A stretch of DNA of 64,000 bases from Lentzea pudingi (GCF_014646255.1 NZ_BMNC01000004.1:114480-178479), one strand, 5' to 3'; shown: positions 43,543-52,104, counted from the stretch's first letter. The notes: generated by a model not told the origin, from the letters alone. Program-made: numbers and translations.

Positions 43543-44505
43543 TTGTCCATCACGGAACTGGCCGCGCAGGAGCGCACGGCGGCCGGCCACTTCGACTTCA
43601 GCAGGGCCGAGTGGGCCGCGCTGAGGCAGTCGACGCCGATGACGCTGACCGCGGAGGAGCTGACCGATCTGCAGGGCCTCAACGAGGCGCTGTCGGTGGA
43701 GGAGATCGAGGAGGTCTACCTCCCGCTGTCGAGACTGCTGAACCTGTACGTCGTCGCGACGCAGGGCCTGCACCACGTGGCGAACGACTTCCTCGGCCGC
43801 GAGCCCGTCAAGTCGCCGTACGTCATCGGGATCGCGGGCAGCGTCGCGGTGGGGAAGAGCACCACGGCGCGCGTGCTCAGGGCGTTGCTGTCGCGGTGGG
43901 AGAACCATCTGCAGGTCGCACTCGTGACCACGGACGGCTTCCTCTACCCGAACGCGGTGCTGCGCGAGCGGAACCTGATGGACCGCAAGGGTTTCCCGGA
44001 GAGCTACGACGTGCGCCGGCTGATCCGCTTCCTCGACGAGATCACCTCCGGGCACAGCGACGTCGAGGTGCCGAAGTACTCGCACCTCGTCTACGACGTG
44101 CTGCCCGACGTGGAGAGGATCTCGACGCCGGACATCCTCATAGTGGAGGGCCTGAACGTGCTGCAGTCGTGGACCGGCAGGACCGAGGACGCGCCGTCGA
44201 GGTTCGTGGCCGACTTCCTCGACTTCACGATCTACCTCGACGCCGACCACGACCTGATCAGGCAGTGGTACGTCGACCGGTTCCTCACGTTGCGCCGCAC
44301 CGCTTTCCGCGATCCGGCGTCGTACTTCCACAAGTACTCCCGGCTGTCGCTGCGGGAGGCGCGCAAGACCGCGCTCGACATCTGGGACCGGATCAACAGC
44401 CCGAACCTCGCGCACAACATCGCACCGACGCGGTCGCGGGCGCACCTCGTGTTGCAGAAGGGACCTGACCACCGGGTGGATCGGGTCCGATTGCGCAAGC
44501 TGTAG
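43543..44505 (+). CDS. coaA: Type I pantothenate kinase, CoaA
   Basis: A 320-aa P-loop kinase: PYVIGIAGSVAVGKSTTARV (Walker A), TTDGFLYPNAVLRERNLMDR, GFPESYDVRRLIRFLDEITS, and DILIVEGLNVLQSW. It phosphorylates pantothenate as the committed step of coenzyme A synthesis. A frame is open from 43489 (GTG). TTG 43543 was chosen because GGGGGACAGG lies just upstream and the N-terminal length then fits actinobacterial CoaA; GTG 43489 remains possible. The gene is alone on its strand, with no other CoA genes nearby. Confidence 0.93.
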   Translation: MSITELAAQERTAAGHFDFSRAEWAALRQSTPMTLTAEELTDLQGLNEALSVEEIEEVYLPLSRLLNLYVVATQGLHHVANDFLGREPVKSPYVIGIAGSVAVGKSTTARVLRALLSRWENHLQVALVTTDGFLYPNAVLRERNLMDRKGFPESYDVRRLIRFLDEITSGHSDVEVPKYSHLVYDVLPDVERISTPDILIVEGLNVLQSWTGRTEDAPSRFVADFLDFTIYLDADHDLIRQWYVDRFLTLRRTAFRDPASYFHKYSRLSLREARKTALDIWDRINSPNLAHNIAPTRSRAHLVLQKGPDHRVDRVRLRKL

Positions 44506-44522
44506 CCCGTCACGGCTGAAGC

Positions 44523-44564
44523 ATCGACCAGCGTCGATGGTTGCTTCGATCGATCCCTGTCGAT
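44523..44564. promoter_or_regulatory. Two candidate ArsR operators upstream of arsO
   Basis: Two 16-bp inverted repeats: ATCGAC-CAGC-GTCGAT at 44523-44538 and ATCGAT-CCCT-GTCGAT at 44549-44564. Both have 6-bp arms and a 4-nt spacer, the same layout as the motif at 47605. They lie 48-89 bp ahead of the arsO start. The match to a site upstream of arsC/arsR suggests a shared ArsR-type repressor. Confidence 0.6.
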
Positions 44565-44611
44565 ACAGTCCGACTCGTTGATTTGAAGTTCTTCGATTCA
44601 AGGAGCGTGTC

Positions 44612-45943
44612 GTGAGCGAGTTGCCAGTCGTCGTGGTGGGTGCCGGACCTGCGGGTTTGTCCGCGGCGGCGCATCTGGTCGAACGGGGCGAGCGGGTGCT
44701 CGTGCTGGAGGCGGGCGATCGTGCCGGTGCGGCGGTGTCGCAGTGGAACTACGTCCGGCTCTTCTCGCGGTGGAGCGAGCTCGTGGACCCGGCTGCGGAG
44801 CGGCTGCTCGCCGCGGCGGAGTGGGCACGCCCCGACGGCGACACCTACCCGACCGGCGCGGAGTGGGCGGACCTCTACCTCGCTCCGCTCGCCGGCGTCC
44901 TGGGCGACCGGGTGCGGTTCGGCGCGCGAGTGGTCGGTGTCGCTCGGCGTGGGCGCGACCGGGTCGTGGACGCCGGTCGTGAGGACGAGCCGCTGACCGT
45001 GCACGTCCGGACCGGCGAGGCCGAGGAGCGGATCTCCGCTCGTGCGGTGATCGACGCGTCCGGGACCTTCGGCTCGCCGAACCCGCTGGGCGGCGACGGT
45101 CTGCCCGCGGTGGGGGAGAAGGCCGCGGCCGCGCGGATCGGCTACCGGGTGCCTGATCTCGGTGCTGAGCGCTCCCGGTACGCGGGCAGGCGGGTCGTGG
45201 TCGCGGGCAGCGGGCACTCGGCGCTGACCGCGTTGGTGGTGCTGGCGGAGCTGGCCGAGCAGGCGCCCGGTACGAAGGTCGTGTGGCTGTTGCGCCGCGG
45301 TGCGGTCGGCAACGTCTTCGGCGGCGGCGAGTCCGACCAGCTGCCGGCGCGTGGTGCTCTGGGGTCGCGGGCTAGGAAGGCGGCCGAGGCCGGGTACGTC
45401 GAGACCGTCACCGGGTTCCGCACCTCGGCGGTGGAGCGCGGCGAGGACGGCACGCTGTCCCTGGAGTCGTTCGACGGCCATCGGGTCGAGGGTGTGGACG
45501 AGGTCGTGGTGCTGACCGGGTTCCGGCCTGACCTGTCGTGGCTGTCGGAGGTCCGCCTGGACCTGGACCCGGTGTTGCAGGCGCCGTCGAAGCTCGCCCC
45601 GCTGATCGACCCGAACGTCCACTCGTGCGGCACCGTCTACCCACATGGTGAAAACGAGCTGCGGCACCCGGAGCCGGGTGTTTACCTGGTCGGTATGAAG
45701 AGCTACGGGCGTGCGCCGACGTTCCTGTCGCTGACGGGCTACGAGCAGGCTCGCTCGGTCGTGGCCGCGATCGCCGGTGACCACGAGGCCGCGAGTCGCG
45801 TCGAGCTCGTGCTGCCGGAGACCGGGGTGTGCGGAGGTGCGGGCGTGTTCGACGCGCCGCAGGAGCAGAAGAACAGCGGTGGCTGCTGCGGAGCGCCGGA
45901 GACGGTCGACGTGGCGATCGGCCTCGCGCCCGGTGCCCGCTGA
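44612..45943 (+). CDS. arsO: ArsO-like FAD-dependent oxidoreductase with Cys-rich tail
   Basis: A 443-aa flavoprotein. It has an N-terminal FAD fold VVVVGAGPAGLSAAAHL, an inner VVVAGSGHSALTALVVLAEL dinucleotide loop, and VVLTGFRPDLSWL. The C-terminal ~35 residues carry VCGGAGVF and GGCCGAP, a Cys-rich segment often found on ArsO-type proteins and possibly able to bind trivalent arsenic. ArsO-like proteins are recurrent in actinobacterial ars islands, but the reaction is not established. GTG 44612 follows AAGGAG at 44599-44604. The MFS gene starts 11 nt before its stop. Confidence 0.83.
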   Translation: MSELPVVVVGAGPAGLSAAAHLVERGERVLVLEAGDRAGAAVSQWNYVRLFSRWSELVDPAAERLLAAAEWARPDGDTYPTGAEWADLYLAPLAGVLGDRVRFGARVVGVARRGRDRVVDAGREDEPLTVHVRTGEAEERISARAVIDASGTFGSPNPLGGDGLPAVGEKAAAARIGYRVPDLGAERSRYAGRRVVVAGSGHSALTALVVLAELAEQAPGTKVVWLLRRGAVGNVFGGGESDQLPARGALGSRARKAAEAGYVETVTGFRTSAVERGEDGTLSLESFDGHRVEGVDEVVVLTGFRPDLSWLSEVRLDLDPVLQAPSKLAPLIDPNVHSCGTVYPHGENELRHPEPGVYLVGMKSYGRAPTFLSLTGYEQARSVVAAIAGDHEAASRVELVLPETGVCGGAGVFDAPQEQKNSGGCCGAPETVDVAIGLAPGAR

Positions 45944-47123
45944 CACCGCGACGGCGCGGCCCGGCCTCGGCGCCGGGCCGCGCCGCGTGCTGATCGTCCT
46001 GTGCGTCACCGAGATCATCAGCTGGGGCGTGCTCTACTACGCCTTCCCCGTGCTGCTGCCCACCATCAGCTCGGACACCGGCTGGTCGTACGCGGCGATC
46101 ACCGCCGGGTTCTCCGCGAGTCAGATCGTCGCGGGCCTGGTCGGCATCCCGGTCGGCAAGCTGCTCGACCGGCATGGTCCCCGCGCCGTCATGACCACCG
46201 GCTCGGTCGTGGCCGTGCTCGCGCTCGTCGCCCTGGCGAGCGCGCGTTCGCCGGCGTTGTTCACCGCCGCGTGGCTGCTGGCCGGAGTCGCGATGGCCGG
46301 GGTGTTCTACGCTCCCGCCTTCGCCGCGCTGACCCGGTGGTACGGGCCGCGCCGGGTGTCCGCGCTGACCGCCCTCACCCTGGTCGCCGGCCTGGCCAGC
46401 ACCGTGTTCGCACCGCTGACCGCAGTGCTCGACGACCACCTCGGCTGGCGCGGCACGTACCTCGTCCTCGCCGGACTCGTTGCTGTCACGACGATTCCGC
46501 TGCACCTGTTCGGCTTGCGGCTGCCGTGGCCTGCGGTCGAGCACGAGACCGCCCACACGCCGTCCGCGGTCGCGCGCAGCAAGCCGTTCCTGGTGCTGGT
46601 GGTCGCGATGAGCCTGGCCGCGTTCAGCGTGTACGCCGTCGTGATCAACCTCGTGCCGCTGCTGACCGGACGCGGCATGACGACCTCGGCCGCGGCGATC
46701 GCGCTCGGTCTGGGCGGGATCGGTCAGGTGCTCGGCCGTCTCGGTTACGCCAGGCTCGCCGCGAAGACGTCGGTGCGCACCCGGACTCTGCTGATCCTCC
46801 TGCTCAGCGCGCTCGTCACCACCCTGCTCGGCGTGGTGCCCGGCCCGGCGCTGCTGCTGATCACGGGTTCCGTGCTGGCCGGGGTCACGCGCGGGATCTT
46901 CACGCTGGTGCAGGCGACCGCGATCACCGACCGCTGGGGCGCTGTCCACTACGGACAGCTCAACGGCCTGCTGACCGCACCGGTCATGCTCACCGCCGCC
47001 ATCGCGCCGTGGGCGGGTAGTGCCCTAGCCGCCGTGCTCGGCGGCTACCCGGCGGTGTTCGTGGTGCTGGGCGTGATCGGAGTGCTGGCGGCCGTGTTGT
47101 CGACCGCCAGCGTGCCGCGCTAG
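45933..47123 (+). CDS. Major facilitator superfamily transporter (arsenic island)
   Basis: A 396-aa protein with 12 predicted helices, including the MFS loop motif VGKLLDRHGPRAVMTTGSV between helices 2 and 3. It is probably a proton-coupled efflux or uptake permease. GTG 45933 overlaps arsO by 11 nt, so the two are translationally coupled and probably functionally linked, for example export of the product of ArsO. It is not ArsJ, since no glyceraldehyde-3-phosphate dehydrogenase is adjacent. Its 3' end meets convergent arsC with a 4-nt overlap. Confidence 0.85.
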   Translation: MPADTATARPGLGAGPRRVLIVLCVTEIISWGVLYYAFPVLLPTISSDTGWSYAAITAGFSASQIVAGLVGIPVGKLLDRHGPRAVMTTGSVVAVLALVALASARSPALFTAAWLLAGVAMAGVFYAPAFAALTRWYGPRRVSALTALTLVAGLASTVFAPLTAVLDDHLGWRGTYLVLAGLVAVTTIPLHLFGLRLPWPAVEHETAHTPSAVARSKPFLVLVVAMSLAAFSVYAVVINLVPLLTGRGMTTSAAAIALGLGGIGQVLGRLGYARLAAKTSVRTRTLLILLLSALVTTLLGVVPGPALLLITGSVLAGVTRGIFTLVQATAITDRWGAVHYGQLNGLLTAPVMLTAAIAPWAGSALAAVLGGYPAVFVVLGVIGVLAAVLSTASVPR

Positions 47124-47521
47124 CCGAGCAGTTCGGCCACCAGGCCGCGCACGCGGCGGTCGATGTCGTCGCGGATGGGCCGCACGGCGTCGATGCCCCG
47201 GCCCGCCGGGTCGTCGAGCTGCCAGTCGAGGTAGCGCTTGCCGGGGAAGACGGGGCAGGTGTCGCCGCAGCCCATCGTGATCACGACGTCGGAGGCCTCG
47301 ACGTCGGAGGTGGTGAGCTTCGAGGGCACCTCGGCGGTGATGTCCAGACCCCACTCGGCGAGTGCGGCGGCAGCGGCGGGGTTGACCTTCTCGGCGGGCT
47401 CGGAGCCGGCCGAGCGCACCGCGATGCGGCCCATGCCGTAGTGCTGCAGCAGTGCGGCGGCCATCTGGGAGCGGCCCGCGTTGTGCACGCAGACGAACAG
47501 CACCTCGGGAGTGGCGGACAC
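47120..47521 (-). CDS. arsC: Arsenate reductase, low-molecular-weight phosphatase type
   Basis: A 133-aa LMW-PTP-fold protein. The P-loop CVHNAGRS (C11-x5-R17) is preceded by EVLFV; ITMGCGDTCPVFPGKRYLDW supplies further cysteines. It reduces arsenate to arsenite, which ACR3 then exports. GTG 47521 follows AAGGAGAACACC, which settles the start over the longer frame reaching 47698. It is divergent from arsR across ~120 bp containing the candidate operator. The electron donor (thioredoxin or mycothiol/mycoredoxin) is not evident. Confidence 0.9.
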   Translation of the reverse strand: MSATPEVLFVCVHNAGRSQMAAALLQHYGMGRIAVRSAGSEPAEKVNPAAAAALAEWGLDITAEVPSKLTTSDVEASDVVITMGCGDTCPVFPGKRYLDWQLDDPAGRGIDAVRPIRDDIDRRVRGLVAELLG

Positions 47522-47604
47522 GGTGTTCTCCTTCTTCACGGCTTGATCTCGGTCAGCAGGTCCTCCTTGGACCAAAGTATGTCGATCCAGATCACACTCG
47601 GTGT

Positions 47605-47620
47605 ATCGACTTTTGTCAAT
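47605..47620. promoter_or_regulatory. Candidate ArsR operator between arsC and arsR
   Basis: ATCGAC-TTTT-GTCAAT, 6-bp arms with one mismatch and a 4-nt spacer. It matches the two sites upstream of arsO in layout. A further half-site GTCGAT lies at 47581-47586. The position between the divergent arsC and arsR genes fits autoregulation. Confidence 0.6.
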
Positions 47621-47642
47621 CCAAGCCGCTATGGTGCTCGTC

Positions 47643-47969
47643 ATGACGAGCCCGGACCAGACGCTGCTCGACTCGGCGACCGCCGCACGCCTGTTCAAGG
47701 CCCTCGGCGATCCGATCCGGGTCGAGCTGGTCGGCCTGGTGCGCCGGACCGAGGGTCAGGAAGCGTGCTTCTGCGACCTGGCCGACCAGTTCGACATGCC
47801 GCAGTCCTCGCTGAGCCACCACCTCAAGATCCTCGTGCGGGCCGGCGTGCTCAGCCGCGAACGTCGCGGCACGTGGAGCTGGTACCGCATCGACAACGCC
47901 GCCATCGACACCCTCGCCGCCGTGCTCGCACCGGGAGGACCGCTGCGCGACAGCAGCGCCTGCTGCTGA
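47643..47969 (+). CDS. arsR: ArsR-family metalloregulator
   Basis: A 108-aa winged-helix repressor. ARLFKALGDPIRVELVGLVR is the first helix block. The arsenite motif is CFCDLAD (C42, C44), then SSLSHHLKILVRAGVLSRER as the recognition helix and wing. A C-terminal CC pair (107-108) may supply extra ligands. It would release its operator on binding As(III). ATG 47643 is used; ATG 47631 is also in frame. It is 66 bp upstream of the acr3 gene and likely co-transcribed with it. Confidence 0.92.
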   Translation: MTSPDQTLLDSATAARLFKALGDPIRVELVGLVRRTEGQEACFCDLADQFDMPQSSLSHHLKILVRAGVLSRERRGTWSWYRIDNAAIDTLAAVLAPGGPLRDSSACC

Positions 47970-48034
47970 CCCCGCCCCCGAGTCACCGATGTCCGTCATC
48001 GGGTGGTGACGCTTGCCAGATCCAGGAGAACCTG

Positions 48035-49108
48035 TTGAGCACCAAGGAAACCGCGGCACCGGACGTGCTGCGCGAACTGTCCTTCCTGGACAGGTTGCTG
48101 CCGGTGTGGATCGGCGTCGCCATGGTCGCCGGCCTGCTGCTCGGCCGCTTCGTCCCCGGCCTGCAGGGCGTGCTCGACGCGGTCAAGATCGGTGAGGTGT
48201 CGCTGCCCATCGCGCTCGGCCTGCTGCTGATGATGTACCCGGTGCTCGCGAAGGTCCGCTACGACAAGCTCGACACCGTCACCCGCGACCGCCGCACGAT
48301 GGTGTTGTCGTTGGTGCTGAACTGGATCCTCGGCCCCGCGCTGATGTTCGCGCTGGCGTGGATCTTCCTCGCGGACCTGCCCGAGTACCGCACCGGCCTG
48401 ATCATCGTCGGCCTCGCCCGCTGCATCGCCATGGTCATCATCTGGAACGACCTCGCCTGCGGCGACCGCGAAGCCGCCGCAGTCCTCGTGGCACTGAACT
48501 CCGTGTTCCAGGTCGTCATGTTCGGCGTGCTCGGCTGGTTCTACCTCGACCTGCTGCCCGGCTGGCTCGGCCTCGACACCACCGCGGTCGACTTCTCCGC
48601 CTGGGAGATCGCCCAGTCCGTGCTGATCTTCCTCGGCATCCCGCTGCTGGCCGGCTACCTCAGCCGCAAGCTCGGTGAACGGTCGCGCGGCCGGGACTGG
48701 TACGAGTCCAGGTACCTGCCCCGTGTCGGCCCGATCGCCCTGTACGGCCTGCTGTTCACGATCGTCATCTTGTTCGCCCTGCAGGGCGAGACGATCACGA
48801 GCAGGCCCCTGGACGTCGTGCGGATCGCGCTGCCGCTGCTGGTGTACTTCGCGATCATGTGGGCCGGGTCGTACGCGCTGGGCAAGGCGTCCGGGCTGTC
48901 GTACGAGCGGACGACGACGTTGGCGTTCACCGCCGCCGGCAACAACTTCGAGCTCGCCATCGCGGTGGCGATCGGCGTGTTCGGCGTGACCTCCGGCCAG
49001 GCGCTCGCGGGCGTGGTCGGCCCGCTGATCGAGGTGCCGGTGCTCGTCGCGCTGGTCTACGTGAGCCTGTGGCTGCGCCGTCGCTGGGTGGCCCGTGATC
49101 GAGTCTGA
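48035..49108 (+). CDS. acr3: ACR3-family arsenite efflux permease
   Basis: A 357-aa protein with ten hydrophobic helices. The conserved GLARCIAMVIIWNDLACGDR contains the ACR3 helix-4 cysteine. FTAAGNNFELAIAVAIGVFG is the other signature block. It exports arsenite using the proton gradient. TTG 48035 is supported by AGGAGAA at 48024-48030; the frame open from 47441 covers arsR and is not the gene. It forms a unit with arsR. Confidence 0.94.
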   Translation: MSTKETAAPDVLRELSFLDRLLPVWIGVAMVAGLLLGRFVPGLQGVLDAVKIGEVSLPIALGLLLMMYPVLAKVRYDKLDTVTRDRRTMVLSLVLNWILGPALMFALAWIFLADLPEYRTGLIIVGLARCIAMVIIWNDLACGDREAAAVLVALNSVFQVVMFGVLGWFYLDLLPGWLGLDTTAVDFSAWEIAQSVLIFLGIPLLAGYLSRKLGERSRGRDWYESRYLPRVGPIALYGLLFTIVILFALQGETITSRPLDVVRIALPLLVYFAIMWAGSYALGKASGLSYERTTTLAFTAAGNNFELAIAVAIGVFGVTSGQALAGVVGPLIEVPVLVALVYVSLWLRRRWVARDRV

Positions 49109-49169
49109 CGTCGCGGTGATCGGCGGTGGCTGAGCGGTCGCGAAGATCTCCGCGACGCGGAGCTGACGC

Positions 49170-49526
49170 TCACGCCGAGACGGCACGCCGTTCACCGGCG
49201 ACACTGCTCAGCACCGCGGCCATCCGATCGATCGTCTCCGGCCGCGCCCGGTAGTACACCCACGTGCCCCGCCGCTCCGAATCCACCAAACCCGCCTGGC
49301 GCAACAACTTCAGGTGGTGCGAGATCGTCGGCTGCGACAGCTCGAACGCCGGCGTCAGCTCGCACACGCAGACCTCGCCGTCCGGACGCGAGGCGATCAT
49401 CGACAGCAACCGCAGTCGCACGGGATCACCGAGCGCCTTGAACATCACCGACAGCTCCGCCGCCTGCGCCACGGCGAGCGGCTCCTCCGACAGCGGCTCG
49501 CAGCAGTCCGGCTCTTGCTTCGACAT
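49170..49526 (-). CDS. Second ArsR-family metalloregulator
   Basis: A 118-aa winged-helix repressor. VMFKALGDPVRLRLLSMIAS, then CVCELTPAF (C53, C55), the classic arsenite site, then TISHHLKLLRQAGLVDSERR. An N-terminal CC pair (8-9) is present. It differs from the first ArsR (only moderate identity by eye), so the island has two sensors. ATG 49526. Its own upstream region lacks an ATCGAC-N4-GTCRAT motif, so it may have a different operator or target. Confidence 0.9.
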   Translation of the reverse strand: MSKQEPDCCEPLSEEPLAVAQAAELSVMFKALGDPVRLRLLSMIASRPDGEVCVCELTPAFELSQPTISHHLKLLRQAGLVDSERRGTWVYYRARPETIDRMAAVLSSVAGERRAVSA

Positions 49527-49591
49527 CTTTCAATACTGACCCGTCTCCCCCTCCGGTGCAAACACGACATTGACATGCGTGACGAGCCGGT

Positions 49592-50779
49592 TCAGCCGCT
49601 GGAACCGGTGGTTCCGTGCCAGTCCAGGCAGAGGACCATCGCGTCGTCCGTGACGGTCGTGGTGGTGCGGTGCCTGGTGAGCTGCTGGAGGATCTCGCGG
49701 GGGACCTGCGCGGCGGGCAGCAGACGCGTCAGGTTGATCGCGCGGGCCAGTGCGCGTTCCCCGTAGCGTTCGCCGGCGGGGGAGGCCACGTCGTACACGC
49801 CGTCGCTGACGAAGATCAGCCGGTCGCCTGGCTGGACGTGGAAGTCCTCGCTGGCGTACTGGGTGTCCTCGAACATGCCGAGGGGCAGTTGCTCCTCGAA
49901 CGTGATGGTCTCGATGGTGTTGCCGCGCTGGCGCCACATGCGGGGCGATCCCGCGTCGATGACCTCGACGCGTCCGGTCGCGAGCTCGAACCGCAGCAGG
50001 AGGACCGCGAGGTGCAGGCGGCCCGCGTGCTGGCCGTAGACCGCCTGGTCGGCCAGTGCGGCCTGGTCGGCGAGTGGGATGCCGGCGCGGCGGGCGTTGC
50101 GCAGCGCGTTGATCGCGAGGTTGGTCAGCAGTGCGGCGTCGATGCCCTCGCCCATGCCGTTGGTGACGGTGAGCGTGAGGTGTTCGGCGGAGGTCGACCA
50201 GTCGAAGTTGTCGCCGTAGATGGCGTAGGCCGGTTCGAGCTGGGCGCCCAGGTCGTACTCCGAGCGCTTGCACGATCGGCCGGGCAGCAGTTGCCACTGC
50301 ATCTCGGCCGCGAGGGTCAGCCGTGCCGCCCGGCGGGCTTGCAGGTACAGGTCGGTGTCGCGTTCCGCGACGACGATCTCGTGGCCGAGGGCCTGCGCGA
50401 CCTTGATCAGTTCGGCCAGGTCGTCCCGGCCGGGTGCCTCGGGCAGGGTGACGGAGAGAACCCCGAGGCGGTCACCGCGGACGGTGACGGGCAGGTGCGC
50501 GGTCGCCGAGGCGTCGGCGTGGCGTTCGACGAACTCGTGCTGGGCGCCGAAGGCCTGACCAGGGGTGCTGCCGTTCACCGGGATCGGCCGGCGGGTGTAG
50601 GGCAACTCCGAGACCTGCTGCAGCATGGTCAGCGCGTAGTCGGCCAGCAGCAGGTCCACCGAGTTGGCCCGGTAGAGCTGTCTCAGGTGTCTGCGTGCGA
50701 TGTTGAGCAGGTCGTGCGGTGCTCCGGCACGGAGAGCCTCCTCGACGACGAGATATCGGTTCACTGCCGGTGCGGCCAC
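49592..50779 (-). CDS. PP2C/SpoIIE-family phosphatase with GAF-like N-terminus
   Basis: A 395-aa protein. Residues ~20-165 look like a GAF-type sensory region (LLNIARRHLRQLYRANSVDL and on). Residues ~200-395 form a PP2C/SpoIIE domain with GDNFDWS, VTNGMGEGIDAALLTNL, and IFVSDGVYDVAS. The usual D in the SDGMG/GDVxGHG metal loop is replaced by Asn (TNGMGEG), so activity is doubtful or altered. GTG 50779 is used; GTG 50764 is another possible start. Divergent from the MarR-type gene. Confidence 0.8.
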   Translation of the reverse strand: MAAPAVNRYLVVEEALRAGAPHDLLNIARRHLRQLYRANSVDLLLADYALTMLQQVSELPYTRRPIPVNGSTPGQAFGAQHEFVERHADASATAHLPVTVRGDRLGVLSVTLPEAPGRDDLAELIKVAQALGHEIVVAERDTDLYLQARRAARLTLAAEMQWQLLPGRSCKRSEYDLGAQLEPAYAIYGDNFDWSTSAEHLTLTVTNGMGEGIDAALLTNLAINALRNARRAGIPLADQAALADQAVYGQHAGRLHLAVLLLRFELATGRVEVIDAGSPRMWRQRGNTIETITFEEQLPLGMFEDTQYASEDFHVQPGDRLIFVSDGVYDVASPAGERYGERALARAINLTRLLPAAQVPREILQQLTRHRTTTTVTDDAMVLCLDWHGTTGSSG

Positions 50780-50871
50780 GAGGCGCCTGCCTTCTGTCGA
50801 TAGGTGTCGATCATGCAGCGCGGACGCGGCCGGACATGACACGGAATCCCGGGAGTGCGACAGTGGGAGCT

Positions 50872-51363
50872 GTGAACCGGATTCGGCCGCACGCCACAAC
50901 TGACGACGTACTCCAGGTTCTCACTCATGTGGTCGAGCAGATCGAGGTGATGTGGGAGCGGAGCAAGGAGGTCTCGCCCGCCCCGCTGTCGGTCTCGCAG
51001 CTGCGGGTGATGTTCGTGCTCGAAGCGTCCGAGGGTGCCAACCTGCGCACGCTCGGCGAAGCGCTGGACGCGGCCCCGTCGTCGGTCAGCCGCCTGTGCG
51101 ACCGGCTGCAGGCGGTCGGGTTCCTGGATCGTGATGTGAGCTCCACGAGCCGTCGCGAGGTCGAGCTGACGTTGAGCGATCGCGGCCATTCCTACCTGCG
51201 TGACCTGCGTGAGCGGCGCCGGGAGCACCTCCGCTCCGTGGTGGACACCCTGCCGGCGTCGGCCAAGTCCTCGCTGGTCACAGGGCTGAGGCAACTGCGT
51301 GACGCGGCCCCGGTGGTGCACCACCTCGACGAGGGTGAACGGCCCGGGACGCAGTCCGCCTGA
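50872..51363 (+). CDS. MarR-family transcriptional regulator
   Basis: A 163-aa winged-helix protein: LSVSQLRVMFVLEASEGANL, then AAPSSVSRLCDRLQAVGFLD as the recognition helix and SRREVELTLSDRG as the wing. GTG 50872 follows GGGAG 3-4 nt upstream. It lies divergent from a phosphatase and ahead of a palindrome (51443-51456) that might be its operator. Its ligand is unknown; a link to the stress module is inferred from position. Confidence 0.87.
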   Translation: MNRIRPHATTDDVLQVLTHVVEQIEVMWERSKEVSPAPLSVSQLRVMFVLEASEGANLRTLGEALDAAPSSVSRLCDRLQAVGFLDRDVSSTSRREVELTLSDRGHSYLRDLRERRREHLRSVVDTLPASAKSSLVTGLRQLRDAAPVVHHLDEGERPGTQSA

Positions 51364-51442
51364 CCTCCCGATCGCCATCCTCGTCACCTGCCACATCTTC
51401 TGCTCCGCACCACGCGTGTGCCGCGCTCGTGTCTGCTAACGT

Positions 51443-51456
51443 TTGTCGTGCGACAA
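51443..51456. promoter_or_regulatory. Palindrome TTGTCG-TG-CGACAA upstream of the stress module
   Basis: A perfect 14-bp palindrome with a 2-nt centre. It lies 80 bp after the MarR stop and 171-184 bp before the RsbT-like start. Symmetric sites of this size suit MarR-family dimers. The link to the adjacent MarR protein is inferred. Confidence 0.5.
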
Positions 51457-51626
51457 TAGTTTAGTGGTGAGGGCATCTTGTCGTGATCGTGGACACGGCG
51501 ACGAGGGAGGATGCTGTGCGCGACTCCTCGGCGTGGCCGTGGAACTCCGAGCTGCGGTCCGGACAGGGTGAACTGTGACCCCGCCCCGGTCCGCGCGTGC
51601 GCCGATCCCGCGCCGGAACTGGCCGC

Positions 51627-52067
51627 ATGCGGCCCGATGACCCACTCGTTCAGACGTCACCGGGCGATCCCTTGCGGACTCGTCAGGTCCGGTCCGGGTC
51701 GGACCTCCTCGCCGCACGGCAGGCCGTGCGGGCGGCGGCCGTCGAGGTGGGGTTCGACCTCGTCGGACAGACGAAAGTGGTGACCGCGGCGAGCGAGCTC
51801 GTGCGCAACGCCTACGTGTTCGGCGGTGGCGGCACGATGGACATCACCCCGGTCGTCATGTCGAGCGGGCGCCGCGGACTGCAACTGGACGTCAGCGACC
51901 ACGGACCAGGAATCTTCGACGTGGAGGCGGCACTCGTGGACGGGTTCAGCACCGGCGCGGGGCTCGGGCACGGGCTCGGCGGGGCGCGCAGGCTCGTCGA
52001 CGAGTTCCACATCGACACCGAGGTGGGCAGAGGGACCACGGTCACCGTTGTGAGGTGGGCGCCGTGA
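51627..52067 (+). CDS. RsbT-like anti-sigma/serine kinase ATPase
   Basis: A 146-aa HATPase_c protein. VKSG-equivalent RSGSDLLAARQAVRAAAVEVG at the N-terminus, N-box VTAASELVRNAYVFGGGG, and glycine box GAGLGHGLGGARRLVDEF. The pattern matches RsbT switch kinases that act on STAS-domain proteins. ATG 51627 has a weak ribosome site; GTG 51597 is an alternative. It lies 37 bp upstream of the SpoIIE phosphatase, and together they resemble an RsbT-RsbU/X pair. Confidence 0.82.
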   Translation: MRPDDPLVQTSPGDPLRTRQVRSGSDLLAARQAVRAAAVEVGFDLVGQTKVVTAASELVRNAYVFGGGGTMDITPVVMSSGRRGLQLDVSDHGPGIFDVEAALVDGFSTGAGLGHGLGGARRLVDEFHIDTEVGRGTTVTVVRWAP

Positions 52068-52104
52068 CGGCACCAGCTCTCGCGCCACACCGGAGCTCGG
52101 CAGC

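Noticed and set aside
51511..51783. 90-aa plus-strand frame starting at ATG 51511 upstream of and into the RsbT-like gene
   Set aside because: Good ribosome site but composition is random and it overlaps the RsbT-like gene. The GTG 51516 leader is a better use of the site.
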